From the NCBI GenBank assembly GCA_947650285.1, contig CANTFL010000748.1, positions 1-64,000 of the forward strand: a stretch of 64,000 bases of DNA, read 5' to 3'. Of this stretch, positions 24,819 through 34,720 are shown in pieces (positions within the stretch are counted from its first letter, which is position 1; each line of letters starts with the position of its first letter). The notes beneath the pieces were generated by a model, which did no database searches, had not been told where the DNA came from, and worked only from the letters and a program-made list of their open reading frames with translations. This stretch comes from Hyaloperonospora brassicae. Lineage: Eukaryota; Oomycota; Peronosporomycetes; Peronosporales; Peronosporaceae. A program made the translations under genes and the position numbers.

Positions 24819-26330
24819 ATGCGGCAGCGCACGAGTCCCAAGACACTGCAGCAGCAGCAGCAGCGAAAGGAAAAACGGGAGCGCCAGTCGCTTTGCGCCC
24901 CGAACGCACTTGCGGGCGACGGGTCGGGTCAAGAGTCGACCATTTATATCGGTGGCTTCATCACGACAAGTGGTGTGCTGCAGATCGTCGTGGGCTTTGC
25001 AGTGAGCAGCGTCTTGTTCAGCGGCGCGCTGCTCTTTTGTGGCGCGCTACTGGTCGTGGTGGGCATTGCGTTGCTGCACTGCAGCAATGGGAAGGCGAAG
25101 CAGCAGAGATTGAGCCTTGCGAGCGTCGTCCATCGCCTCTTGGCGCTACGTCGGAGTGCGTTGGACTACTCGCTGACACTCTCGATCGCGCCCAGGGACG
25201 AGCGTTGCCAGACGCAGAGCAAAGTGCCGAGGATTGCGGCAGCAGCACCGCTGACTGTTGTGTCGCAGAAGGTGGAGACGGCAACGATGGCGTCAAAGCC
25301 AGAGAACTTGCAGCTGGGGCAGAAGAACGAGACGACTGCTCTTGCAAGCAGTGCCTCGATCGCGACGCGTGACGTCTTGCCACGGATCAGGTTGGATGGA
25401 CTGGAAACGACCGAAGAGCTGTACACTTGGGAGAAACCCAGGGCCAAGTCGGAGCCAAAGCGGGTACGACGCGGTCGACCGCTGCTGCCGCTCAAGGCCC
25501 AGTTGACGCAGTTGCAGCCAGTGCAGGAGACTGAAAGAGCAGCACCGAAGCAAAAAGCAAAACAGGACAATGTAACGTCCAGCGCATTGACGACGTCCGT
25601 GAAGGCTGTGCACGTGCGGACCGGAAGCAAGAAGATGCAGCCTGTAAAGCAAAAGGCTTCGCCATGTGAGGCGGCTCCCCGATCTGCCGCCGTCGAGTCA
25701 AAGATCGGTCCACTTTTGGTGCCCCTCGACGCGAAAGCTGCGGCTGTACTGCCGAAGTCGAAGCCGAAGAAGGCTGTATCTCCTGCAGTTCCTGTTCCTG
25801 TGAAGACTGCCACATGTGCTGTGGCTTCACTGACGGACTTGCCAAAGCGCAAGTTTTCGGCTGAACCTGCTCATAGCAAGCCAGCCGTCCAGCAAGTCGT
25901 CGTCACCCGCAAGGTGTTGCTGTATGTGAAGCCACAAGCTGAACCAGTGCTGAAGAACAAGAAGCGAGCCGTGGAGCAGGGCACCAAAGGCGTGCAAGAG
26001 ATTGGGCCCGACCAAGAACTTGCAGAGACGGTTTTTTCGCCGGAGGAGGTCTCACCGTCGTCACAGCCAACGGTGCCGCACACGTCGGCGTTGCTGTCTA
26101 CCACTGGTGTGATGGAACCGAACTTTTTGCAGGACATTGAGCTGGACCCGATATCAAAGCCAGAAAAGAAGTTGGCCTCGTTGAGCTCTCAGCGTTTCAA
26201 GTCCGAGGGGAATGCTGAGTTGCGCTTGATGTTGGACGAGCTCGATGCGATGCGTTTGGAGCTCGACTCTGCAATGGCTCGTTGCACGTCGCTGCTCGAT
26301 GGCGGAAAAGAAGCTAAGGAACTGCATTGA
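24819..26330 (+). CDS. Unknown protein with two predicted membrane helices and a basic tail
   Basis: Single-exon gene of 503 residues. I chose the ATG at 24819 because upstream in-frame sequence lacks a better start and comes from simple repeats. The N-terminus is polar with a poly-Gln run. Residues about 43-90 form a strongly hydrophobic block (IYIGGFITTSGVLQIVVGF..., then VLFSGALLFCGALLVVVGIALL), best read as two helices in a tight hairpin. The rest is rich in Lys, Ala, Pro and Val and looks unstructured. The last 60 residues form a likely coiled coil (LRLMLDELDAMRLELDSAM). I do not recognise the family and assign no function. GCTCACTTGTGA just upstream resembles the oomycete initiator. Confidence 0.7.
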   Translation: MRQRTSPKTLQQQQQRKEKRERQSLCAPNALAGDGSGQESTIYIGGFITTSGVLQIVVGFAVSSVLFSGALLFCGALLVVVGIALLHCSNGKAKQQRLSLASVVHRLLALRRSALDYSLTLSIAPRDERCQTQSKVPRIAAAAPLTVVSQKVETATMASKPENLQLGQKNETTALASSASIATRDVLPRIRLDGLETTEELYTWEKPRAKSEPKRVRRGRPLLPLKAQLTQLQPVQETERAAPKQKAKQDNVTSSALTTSVKAVHVRTGSKKMQPVKQKASPCEAAPRSAAVESKIGPLLVPLDAKAAAVLPKSKPKKAVSPAVPVPVKTATCAVASLTDLPKRKFSAEPAHSKPAVQQVVVTRKVLLYVKPQAEPVLKNKKRAVEQGTKGVQEIGPDQELAETVFSPEEVSPSSQPTVPHTSALLSTTGVMEPNFLQDIELDPISKPEKKLASLSSQRFKSEGNAELRLMLDELDAMRLELDSAMARCTSLLDGGKEAKELH

Positions 26331-26564
26331 CGCTAGACAAGCGGTTCCACCACCAACATCTGGTGCTAGCACACATGACGAGAGTGTGAGCATTTCACTT
26401 TGGTGGACCTTAATGGCGTGCGAGCGCGCCATTACAAGAGTGACGAAGCTGCGCAAAGAAAGCGGAAATAGCATCTTAACATCATAATAAAAATCGCTGT
26501 CATGGTACCTTTTGACTCGAACAGCTCTGGCACAGAACTCGATGGAAAGCGTTCGGTGTCTTGC

Positions 26565-27256
26565 CTATTCGTTTAAGAAAGCCATGAACGACGAGTAGGC
26601 CCGCTCGAGGTCAAAGCTGAGCTGACGCGTTTGTTCCTCATCGAGTTCGTCGGAAGCTCGCATTGCGTTCATCGTGCACAGCCAGCCCTCGATCTTGTCG
26701 CGGCCGGAAAAGTTAGGCGGCAAGCCGCTCACCATAGTCAGCGAGCTCATCATCTCGCTCAGCAGCGGCTGGATCTCGTCCACCGCTCGAATGTTGAGCT
26801 TGAGCACGTCCATGAGCGTGATGAAGTTTTGCACGGTCTGCGCTACATTGACCGAGTCTGTCTTGCGGTTGGTCGTATTGTGCACCACAGTGGCCGGCAC
26901 GCCAATGCGAACGAGTCGCTCCAGTGCGCGAGGACAGTCCAGTCTGTACTCGGAGACGAAAGCTTCGACACTGTCGATAAAACCTCCGGACCGGAGCGCC
27001 GTCTCGGCCGTTTTGTACTGCGAAATGAGCTTCGTACACGCCTCCGTATACTACACGCTCATTGCAGTGTGAGTGGAAAACGACACAGATAGCTCGTCAA
27101 TGTAGAATCGCGCAGCAAGTGGCTACACACCTGTTCGGGTGTGATGGCGTCTCGAACGTAAGCGGCTTCCAGGTGCTCCGTGGTCTTGAAGATGGCAAAC
27201 AAGTCCGACAGGTCTTCGTACTTGCGTCGGTCCTTCGTGTCAGCCCATAGCTTCAT
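26565..27256 (-). CDS. VPS28: VPS28, ESCRT-I subunit
   Basis: VPS28 is a core subunit of ESCRT-I, which sorts ubiquitinated cargo into multivesicular endosomes. It binds TSG101/VPS23 through its N-terminal part and ESCRT-II through its C-terminal four-helix bundle. Exon 1 (27256-27131) gives MKLWADTKDRRKYEDLSDLFAI-type sequence. Exon 2 (27050-26565) starts YTEACTKLISQY and runs through the C-terminal bundle (LNIRAVDEIQPLLSEM, PPNFSGRDKIEGWL, DELDEEQTRQLSFDLE). The intron is 80 bp, phase 0. The protein has 203 residues, slightly shorter at the N-terminus than animal VPS28. A CTGTAG acceptor just before the ATG leaves room for a small extra upstream exon that I could not place. Confidence 0.9.
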
Positions 27257-27582
27257 GTTTCTACAGTCGAGATGCACATAGAGACAGTAAATTTGGTCAG
27301 AAAAGATGGAAAAGATTCACAATCTCAGAGACAGAGGAGCTGCCAGACCGACTCCAATAGATTCGTTTGCGTTGAGCTGCGGCCGACCGGACGACTGTGT
27401 CACTGCACACAACAACGTGAGCGCATTGTCAGCAGCTGCAAATACACAGATGGGCATACAGCGTCAGAGACCGAACGCACAGTGGCGGAGGACAACAGAG
27501 CGAGATCGTCACGTCTTGGAGGCTATCGCACCCGTCTTAATGATGCGAAAGAAACGAAACAATCGCATGACGGGAAGTCGGA

Positions 27583-27619
27583 CCAATCAGACGACGTGTC
27601 GTTCAGTAATTCGACCAAT
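27583..27619 (-). promoter_or_regulatory. Paired CCAAT boxes upstream of VPS28
   Basis: CCAAT occurs on the plus strand at 27583-27587 and 27615-27619, 32 bp apart (about three helical turns), each followed by CA or CAA. They lie about 330-360 bp upstream of the VPS28 start, in the short gap between VPS28 and the end of the phosphatase gene. An NF-Y type role is inferred from the motif only. Confidence 0.3.
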
Positions 27620-27760
27620 CAAGAGTCCGAAAAAAGAGCAGTGTATACTGGCGGGACGACCGGTCGTCATCGGTGGGGTAACGTGGTGTATACTGTGTTT
27701 CGGTCTGCTTTGATGTCTCGAGCTGTGCGGCCAGCGATCGTAGCAGTGGCAGTAGCAGCA

Positions 27761-29528
27761 CTAGAGGATCCCGTCAGGCGTGGCGTCAATCAGCTTTTGG
27801 ACTTGAAATTGTCTCTCTACGATCGGACGCACGTCATCGACATCGACGAGGCTTTCTAGGAAGGGCAGCAGGTTCAGTAGCTCGGCATCCGCTTCGTCGT
27901 CGTACCACGTCTCGATGGGAATGCCGTTGTTCACCTGCGGCAGATCAAGAGAGCAACAGAGAAAGTGAGTGCATGCGACGTACAGTTGCGCGTGTGCTTG
28001 GCGGTGTACCTGATATCCGAATGCGTGGGGGGAATTGTCCACCAGAACGACCTTCGATAAGTCTCGCCCGAGGACATTCAGATCCTTGAGGTAGTTTCCA
28101 AACACATCGAGGCAATCGTCTCGGTACAGTCGATACCTGTGGCGCAATCAAGACAGAAATCAGGGTCATGGCAGATGGCAAGTGATCTTGCAGAACAAGC
28201 GTACTTGATGAGGTTGCGGTGCGGGTCCAGCATGTTCATGAGCTTCTCAGCGTATACCTGGTGAGAGGCGGTGAACACGACGATCTCAAAGAGCTTGGAC
28301 GCACGCTTGAGGAAGTACTCCATGTGTGGACGCTTCTTCACATTGACTGTATACTCGACACCATTGAATGTGACCTACACCCGGCACCACAGAGAGACGG
28401 ACCGGGTCAGCGAGACATGCACAGCTAGCGAGTCTCAAGTGCATCAAGCATACCGGAAACTGCATGTGTGGATCCTTGACTTCGTCCACGCTGCAGTGCA
28501 CGAGAGTCTCGTCCAAGTCCAAGACCTACCGAACCAGGATGTGCGTCATTAGTCTACTCAGCATGCAAATGCACAAACGACAACATACCAAGCAAATCTT
28601 TGGCGCGTTGCGTGACCGCTCTGGTAGCGAAACGGGCCTTTTGCCTTTCGTGATATCCTCATACTTCGGCAATGTCTTCATAAAGTAAAACCTGGATGCC
28701 ACACCAGCAAGCGTAAGTGAGTCCATTCGGCAAGCACATGTACCGCTGTCCACAAAGCTCATTTCATGCATCTTCGTACGGATTAAATTCTTGCTCCATC
28801 AGCGTGACGTCTTCCTCCTCATGTTCGTCTTCATTTGCCACGTCAGCAGCAGCAGCAGCAACAACTTCGGTAGCTAGCGCAACGTCGTCCTCTAGTCGGT
28901 CGTCCGGCTGCACACAGTCGGGTCTGAGTTTTATGTCCAGTCGTCCCTGAGCATTCGGTGGAGACGCGCTACTAGATCGCGACGCCCGCGGGGGCTTGAG
29001 CGCCGGCGAGAACAACCCGTCTTTGCCCGCGTCCACCACCGCCTTCTCCTCATCGTCGTTTTCCTCCTCTATCTGTTCCTGCTCGTTGTCGGATACCGTC
29101 ACTGAGTCATAGCGCAACTTTGTCCGTGCTTTCTTCGCCCCCGATCGCTTCCCCTCGTGCTCCTCATCACATTCCGCCAGCAGCTTTCGCGGCGAGAAGA
29201 ACTTTTCCTCCCCTTTGCACTTGGACCCGTCCTTCCGGTCTCGAGCTTCTGACGATGTCGCAGCCTTCGACTTGATCGACTTGGTGGTGTCTGGACAAGT
29301 ACGATAACCCCCGTCAGCGTCCGTCAGTCAAGGAAGAGAGATGGCGGCAACTACGTTGGTACCTGCTACTGCTGCTTTGGCGCGCTGGCGCTTCATGGGC
29401 GTAGACGCGATGGGAGACAGCGGGTCGACGTAGTGGCCGCGCAGAAGCGGCTGCTGCTTGTGCTTGCGGTTCTTGCGGCGCTTGCGCTTGCGACTGGCGT
29501 CATGGGCGGCGGCGTGTGCTTCGGCCAT
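27761..29528 (-). CDS. SCP/FCP1-type RNA polymerase II CTD phosphatase
   Basis: HAD-superfamily phosphatase of the small CTD phosphatase (NLI-interacting factor) family, expected to remove phosphate from Ser residues of the RNA polymerase II C-terminal domain. Seven exons: 29528-29363, 29290-28780, 28691-28589, 28525-28454, 28374-28205, 28136-28010 and 27934-27761, with introns of 63-88 bp. They join to 440 codons in frame. The catalytic signature [11 protein letters not shown] spans the exon 3/4 junction (Asp263, Asp265). [18 protein letters not shown] and [14 protein letters not shown] complete the active site. The first 260 residues are an extra N-terminal region with a strong basic nuclear-localisation cluster ([12 protein letters not shown]) and an acidic patch. 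Family certain, substrate inferred. Confidence 0.9.
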
Positions 29529-29551
29529 CTTTGCTGCAGACCTGTGGCCGA

Positions 29552-29627
29552 GTGACTGACTGACTGACTGACTGACTGACTGACTGACTGACTGACTGAC
29601 TATGACTGACTGACTGACTGACTGACT
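29552..29627. repeat. (GACT)n tetranucleotide microsatellite
   Basis: About 19 copies of TGAC/GACT with one interruption (CTATGAC). It sits 24 bp upstream of the ATG of the CTD phosphatase gene, so it lies in that gene's 5' untranslated region or core promoter. Length change here could alter expression of the phosphatase. Confidence 0.9.
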
Positions 29628-29639
29628 AACGCGAAAAAA

Positions 29640-30913
29640 AGGTGTGGACAAAAGGCCACGAACCGTCTTGTCAATGGGCGATGGCCATAGTGAAATCAAG
29701 TTGTCGCGACAAAGCATGGAACCGCGCGAGCTGAGTGGGTAGTTAGTTGCACTGTATGGTGGATACACCACGAGGTCCAAATCCCATTCGAGCTCAGTAT
29801 GGTCCGATATGTCGACTCTGTTGATGCAGCGAGTGCCTACTGCAGGTCCACATACTAACGGACGAGTGTGGTACCGCAACTGTTTGCACGTGACGTTTCG
29901 TGACAGCGTTTGCCCGAGTTGTTCGTTGTATACGTATATGTGAGAGGGCCTTGGCCACAACTGCACAATCGATGATGATCTGCCTGTACACTGCTCAGCT
30001 TGTGCGATCGCTGTTTGCGATATACTGTGTAATGCGTTGCGAGCGTCACTGTCACCGTCTGAACAGACGATACCGGACAATTGGTTTGTAGCTGCATCGA
30101 ATGCTGTGCGGGCGGGACGCTGCGCCTACTGAGCCCACACATTCACGCCGTCAAGTTAGTACGAGCACACATCCATCATCAAGTGCGAGAGCGAGCGTGA
30201 CGCCATGTCAGGTGTCCAAATGACACGACAAGATCGATAATCGATGCTCCAGATGGTATGGACAGACACGCTGCGACTTGCACCATTCCGTGCGAGATCG
30301 ACTGCTTTCCGTGTGTCAGACTTTTCGTCAAGAGTGTAGTGGAGAAAGAGGGCGCTGTCAGGTGAGCACGAGCCACACGCGCTAGCAACAGAGTGCCTTC
30401 AATCTGGTCAATCGAGCACATCCCAGTAGCAAACGTACCGACTTGTGCAGTGTCGGGTGTCGCTCGAAGAATCAACTGAGTGAGGAGTTCCGATACAGGC
30501 AGTGGCATGTCCGTATACCGTTACTGTCAGCGACGACACCGATGCTAGTAAAGTCCTCTACCGAAGTTGTGTCTGTCCTCTATTGAGCTCTCTGTATCAC
30601 TCGTCTGCTGTGAGTCGACGTATCGGTCGTTATTGCTACGGCGGTATTGTTGTCGTACTTTTGGTTCGGTCTGTGCTGGAGTTCATACAAAAAACGAGAG
30701 AACGGATGGACCAATCACGTGATCGATCCACGCTCTTGATGCGATTCCCTCGACAAAAGGGAACAGTCCTTCTTCACCTGCGTACGGCGTCCGTCAAAGA
30801 CGACGACAAACGCCATCGAAGACCCGACCGGCCACTTGTGCGACTGCGGCGGTCAGTCGGTCGGTCAGTCACTCACTCACTCACTCAGCCGCTTCGGTTC
30901 CGAGTCGCTCGAC
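29640..30913. other. Intergenic region between phosphatase and MOCOS (divergent genes)
   Basis: About 1.3 kb separates the two divergent genes. No open frame with a recognisable domain was found; a 109-codon minus-strand frame (30179-30508) has no features. A CCAATCACGTGA sequence (CCAAT box merged with a CACGTG E-box) lies at 30711-30722, about 200 bp upstream of MOCOS. A short (GTCA)n tract at about 30853-30888 lies just before its start. Confidence 0.5.
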
Positions 30914-33535
30914 ATGACGCCGAGAGCTGCAGACGGTCCAGCGACGGACGACGCAGACGTTGCAGCACTCAGTGGACAAAAGACGGCGTTTGTGGCCGAG
31001 AGCAATGGCGCGTACGGATACGGAGGCCACGCGACGCTGCGAGTCGACGCGATGCGTCTGAACGAGTTCCCTCAGCTGCAACAGAGCGTTTACTTGGACC
31101 ACGCAGGCGCCACACTGTACGCCAAGACGCAGCTCGACGCTGCGTTCCACGAGCTGCAAACGGGACTGTTTACGAATCCTCACAGTGCAACGGACCGGAG
31201 CCCTATCGCGTCGACGACAGCCAAGATCGAAGCCGTTCGACGTCAAGTGCTGGCGTTCTTCTCGGCCAGTGAAGAAGAGTATACGCTGATCTTCACGTCG
31301 GGAGCGACCGCGTCACTAAAGCTCATTGGCGAGAGTTTTCCGTGGACGAACGACAGCACCTTTGCGTACTCTATGGACTCACACACGAGCGTGCTTGGGA
31401 TCCGAGAGTATGCGGCAGCTCGGGGGTCAGCGACCCAATGTGTCGGACTCAGTGAGCTCAAGCAACTCAAGGAGCAAGGGACGCCCGGCAGCGAACAGCG
31501 CTCAGCTGACAATGCGCGCTCGCTGTCTTTCGACCCCCCCTCAGAAGCTGCGTCGACGAGTTTGTTTGCGTTCCCGGCAGAGTGCAACTTTAGCGGCACG
31601 CGCCACAACATGAGCGCTATATTGGACCAAGTCCGTGCTGGTCGCTGGAAAAGCTCAGCTAACAAGAACACACGATGGCTGGTACTGCTCGATGCAGCCA
31701 AGTACGTAGCGACCGACCGTCTCGATCTCTCGACACACCACCCCGACTTCGTTGTGCTCTCGTTCTACAAGATCTTCGGCTACCCTACAGGGCTTGGCGC
31801 ACTCATCATGCGTAAATCTGCCATGTCGCAGTTGACGAAGCACTACCATGGCGGTGGAACAGTGCAGAGCATTTCAGCCACGCGCAATTATTACGTTCCA
31901 CGTGGAGTGGCCGACGTGGCGGACACGAGCTCTCGTTTTGCGGATGGCACGCAGTCGTTCCTGTCGATCATAGCTTTGCGTCACGGATTCGAGCAAGTCG
32001 AGAAGCTGGGCATGGCTAACATCTCAGCCCACACTACAGCTCTAAGGAGGCTGCTTGTTGGACAGCTAGTTGCGATGAAGCATGGGAACAAGCGACCAAT
32101 CTGCAAGGTGTATGGCAATACGAGCAGCCAAGCGACTGCAGATCAGCAGGGGCCCATTGTTGCGTGCAATTTCCTTCGGGCGGACGGCAGCTATGTCGGG
32201 TATAGCGAAGTAAACAAACTAGCCGACATTCACGACATCCATTTGCGAACTGGTTGCTTTTGCAATCCAGGTGCGTGTCAGCACTACCTCGAGTTGAAAG
32301 ACGCTGACTTGATGTCGAACGCTGAAGCCGGTCATGTCTGTGGAGACAGCATTGATGTGGTCAATGGACTACCCACTGGTGCAGTTCGTTTGTCGATTGG
32401 GTACATGACAACATTCGAAGACGTTGTAGCTTTTCTAGCATTCGTGTCCAGTTATTTTGTCTGCAGAATGGCAGCGCCAGCTCCAAGTTTACAGTCCACA
32501 TCGCCGTCCATCAAGCCTGCATTGAAGGGACCTTATCTCTGCAAGATCACTCTTTACCCGATCAAATCATGTTCCGGTATGATCGTCGATGCCTGGCCTA
32601 TCGGATCGAGAGGATTGCTGTTTGACCGAGAATTCGCGATCGTGGATGTGTCAACCGGCAAAGCGCTGACACTCAAGGCGCTGCCAGAGCTATGCTTTGT
32701 ACACCCCGTCCTTGATCTGGAACAAGACACACTGACGATCTCGTATCGCGCGCCTAACGACAGCTCCATGTCGCGGCAACCTGCAGCGTGTTCAAAGTCG
32801 GTCACCATATTGTTACGCACAAACGTCGCAGCGGCGCAGCAGTACAACAAAGGCGACGAGCGAAGCATGAGCGTTTGCAGTGACAAGTCTCAAGGCAGCG
32901 AAGTAGGCTCTGACGTCTCTCGATGGCTAAGCTCATGTCTTGGTCGGCCCTGCGCGCTCATGCGCGTGCCGAACGACCACACCCGCACCGCACCGACACC
33001 TCACACCGAAACGACCACGAACACCACTGCAAGTGCTGCAAGCCAACAACAGTCTAAAGTCCCAGCTACCAGCCACGTGCGTCATCGTCCGTCGATCGGG
33101 TTTGCCAACCAGGCACAGTACTTGCTCATCTCCCGCCAGAGCGTGGCCAACTTCAGCTCGAAGCTCACTGCGTCCCACGCGTCCATACACATCAGTGAAG
33201 ACGCATTCCGAGCCAACTTCATTGTCGATGGATGCGCCGAGTCGTTTGACGAAGACACGTGGCAGCACGTGCGCATCGGCGACGGCGCCTTTGACGTCTC
33301 GGGTCCGTGCAGTCGCTGCAACGTCATCAACGTGGACCCGCACACGGGCGAGTTCCGCCGCCAGCCACTGCAGGTGCTGTCCAGCTACCGACGGCAGCGC
33401 AGCAGTATCTTCTTTGGTCAGTTCCTCGCGTCGGCCTCAGGCACTACTGTGTGGCTCCGCGTGGGCGACAATGTTGAAGTGGACGCTCGGGCCGCAGCCA
33501 GTCAACCGGTGGCGCGCGATGCCTTGCGAATGTGA
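30914..33535 (+). CDS. MOCOS: Molybdenum cofactor sulfurase (MOCOS/ABA3 type)
   Basis: Adds the terminal sulfido ligand to the molybdenum cofactor, which xanthine dehydrogenase and aldehyde oxidase need. It is one exon of 873 residues, normal for the family. The N-terminal NifS-like, PLP-dependent cysteine desulfurase domain starts with VYLDHAGATLY. It has the PLP-binding Lys286 in SFYKIFGYPTGLGAL and the sulfur-carrying Cys motif RTGCFCNPGAC (Cys448, 450, 455). The C-terminal MOSC domain follows from about residue 540 (CKITLYPIKSCSGM) to VSGPCSRCNVINVD near the end. I chose the ATG at 30914 because the open frame before it consists of simple repeats. A low-complexity Thr/Ser insert lies within the MOSC half. 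Confidence 0.93.
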   Translation: MTPRAADGPATDDADVAALSGQKTAFVAESNGAYGYGGHATLRVDAMRLNEFPQLQQSVYLDHAGATLYAKTQLDAAFHELQTGLFTNPHSATDRSPIASTTAKIEAVRRQVLAFFSASEEEYTLIFTSGATASLKLIGESFPWTNDSTFAYSMDSHTSVLGIREYAAARGSATQCVGLSELKQLKEQGTPGSEQRSADNARSLSFDPPSEAASTSLFAFPAECNFSGTRHNMSAILDQVRAGRWKSSANKNTRWLVLLDAAKYVATDRLDLSTHHPDFVVLSFYKIFGYPTGLGALIMRKSAMSQLTKHYHGGGTVQSISATRNYYVPRGVADVADTSSRFADGTQSFLSIIALRHGFEQVEKLGMANISAHTTALRRLLVGQLVAMKHGNKRPICKVYGNTSSQATADQQGPIVACNFLRADGSYVGYSEVNKLADIHDIHLRTGCFCNPGACQHYLELKDADLMSNAEAGHVCGDSIDVVNGLPTGAVRLSIGYMTTFEDVVAFLAFVSSYFVCRMAAPAPSLQSTSPSIKPALKGPYLCKITLYPIKSCSGMIVDAWPIGSRGLLFDREFAIVDVSTGKALTLKALPELCFVHPVLDLEQDTLTISYRAPNDSSMSRQPAACSKSVTILLRTNVAAAQQYNKGDERSMSVCSDKSQGSEVGSDVSRWLSSCLGRPCALMRVPNDHTRTAPTPHTETTTNTTASAASQQQSKVPATSHVRHRPSIGFANQAQYLLISRQSVANFSSKLTASHASIHISEDAFRANFIVDGCAESFDEDTWQHVRIGDGAFDVSGPCSRCNVINVDPHTGEFRRQPLQVLSSYRRQRSSIFFGQFLASASGTTVWLRVGDNVEVDARAAASQPVARDALRM

Positions 33536-33706
33536 TATCCGTTTGCAAAGGGCCGTATCTTTCGCGAGGTGTTTCTCGCGATACGGTAGCCAAGAGGTTT
33601 TTCCCCCCGCAATCGCCCGCTTGTCCTCTCTATCTGTGTCCTCACTCGCGTATTCCCCACGTCGCAAGCACAAGACTCCGACTAAGAAGAGCCGCAACAG
33701 TTGACG

Positions 33707-34222
33707 ATGCCGAACCCCCGTGTGTTCTTCGACATGACCGTTGGCGGCGCGCCCGTGGGCCGCATTGTGTTTGAGCTGTTTGCCGACAAGGTGCCCAAGA
33801 CGGCCGAGAACTTCCGGGCGCTGTGCACGGGCGAGAAGGGCGTGGGCCGCTCGGGCAAGCCGCTGCACTACAAGGGCAGCGCGTTCCACCGCGTGATCCC
33901 CAACTTTATGTGCCAAGGCGGCGACTTTACGCGCGGCAACGGCACGGGCGGCGAGTCGATCTACGGCGAGAAGTTCCCGGACGAGAACTTTTTGCTCAAG
34001 CACAAGGGCGAAGGCATCTTGTCGATGGCGAACGCCGGGCCCGACACGAACGGCTCGCAGTTCTTCGTGTGCACGGTCGAGACGGCGTGGCTGGACGGCA
34101 AGCACGTGGTGTTTGGCCGTGTCGTGGAGGGCATGGACGTGGTGAAGAACATTGAGTCTGTCGGCACGCAGGCGGGCAAGACCACGAAGCCCGTGGTCGT
34201 GGCCAACTGTGGCGAGCTCTAA
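33707..34222 (+). CDS. Cyclophilin A-type peptidyl-prolyl cis-trans isomerase
   Basis: Catalyses proline cis-trans isomerisation and aids protein folding in the cytosol; the family is the cyclosporin A receptor. A single exon of 171 residues with no signal peptide. It shows [10 protein letters not shown], the active-site [16 protein letters not shown] (catalytic Arg), [22 protein letters not shown], and the cyclosporin-contacting Trp in [12 protein letters not shown]. The [14 protein letters not shown] segment is the loop insertion seen in plant and oomycete cyclophilins. Third codon positions are almost all G or C, the strongest bias in the window, which suggests high expression. The next gene is convergent. 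Confidence 0.95.
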   Translation: MPNPRVFFDMTVGGAPVGRIVFELFADKVPKTAENFRALCTGEKGVGRSGKPLHYKGSAFHRVIPNFMCQGGDFTRGNGTGGESIYGEKFPDENFLLKHKGEGILSMANAGPDTNGSQFFVCTVETAWLDGKHVVFGRVVEGMDVVKNIESVGTQAGKTTKPVVVANCGEL

Positions 34223-34720
34223 GCAGCTGCTCTGCTGCTGCTGCTGCTACGGTCGTTGCCATCCATTCATGTCGTGTCGATGAAGCGTTACGCAAAGTAA
34301 CTGCTGCACGACGAGTGACAAAGAGACGTCTGTATAGTGAGTGCACCCGCACCGGTTGTCGCATTGATAAGTCAAGGAAACTGACCTCTTTGACCCACCG
34401 CTCTACGTTTGCTGCTGCTGTTGCCACTGCTGATGTCGCGATGTGTGTTGCTCTGTTATGTGTTGTATCTGATCCGCCCACGATGATGACTGGCCGTGTC
34501 CGGCGACACGTCACTGCTCTGTGCGTGGACGAGCAGGTGCAGGTACATAAAGCGTACCTGATGATGCACAAGTGCAGATGTGTCCACAGGTACACTAACG
34601 ATCTTCGGCAAGCGATTGGCGCCAGTGACGTGTGCACGGTCTACGCCCCTCATGCCCCATGATGGACACGTGACAACAGGGCAACAACCGTCAGCGACTG
34701 CGATCACCTTGCAAAGCGTG
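34223..34720. other. Convergent intergenic region (cyclophilin and SNF2 gene 3' ends)
   Basis: About 500 bp between two gene ends. It begins with a CTG-type trinucleotide run (34227-34249) in the cyclophilin 3' untranslated region. No further gene is supported; the plus-strand frames here are short and featureless. Confidence 0.5.

Noticed and set aside
30836..30913. An upstream MOCOS start giving 26 extra residues
   Set aside because: The extension is translated from GTCA repeats and has no counterpart in the family.
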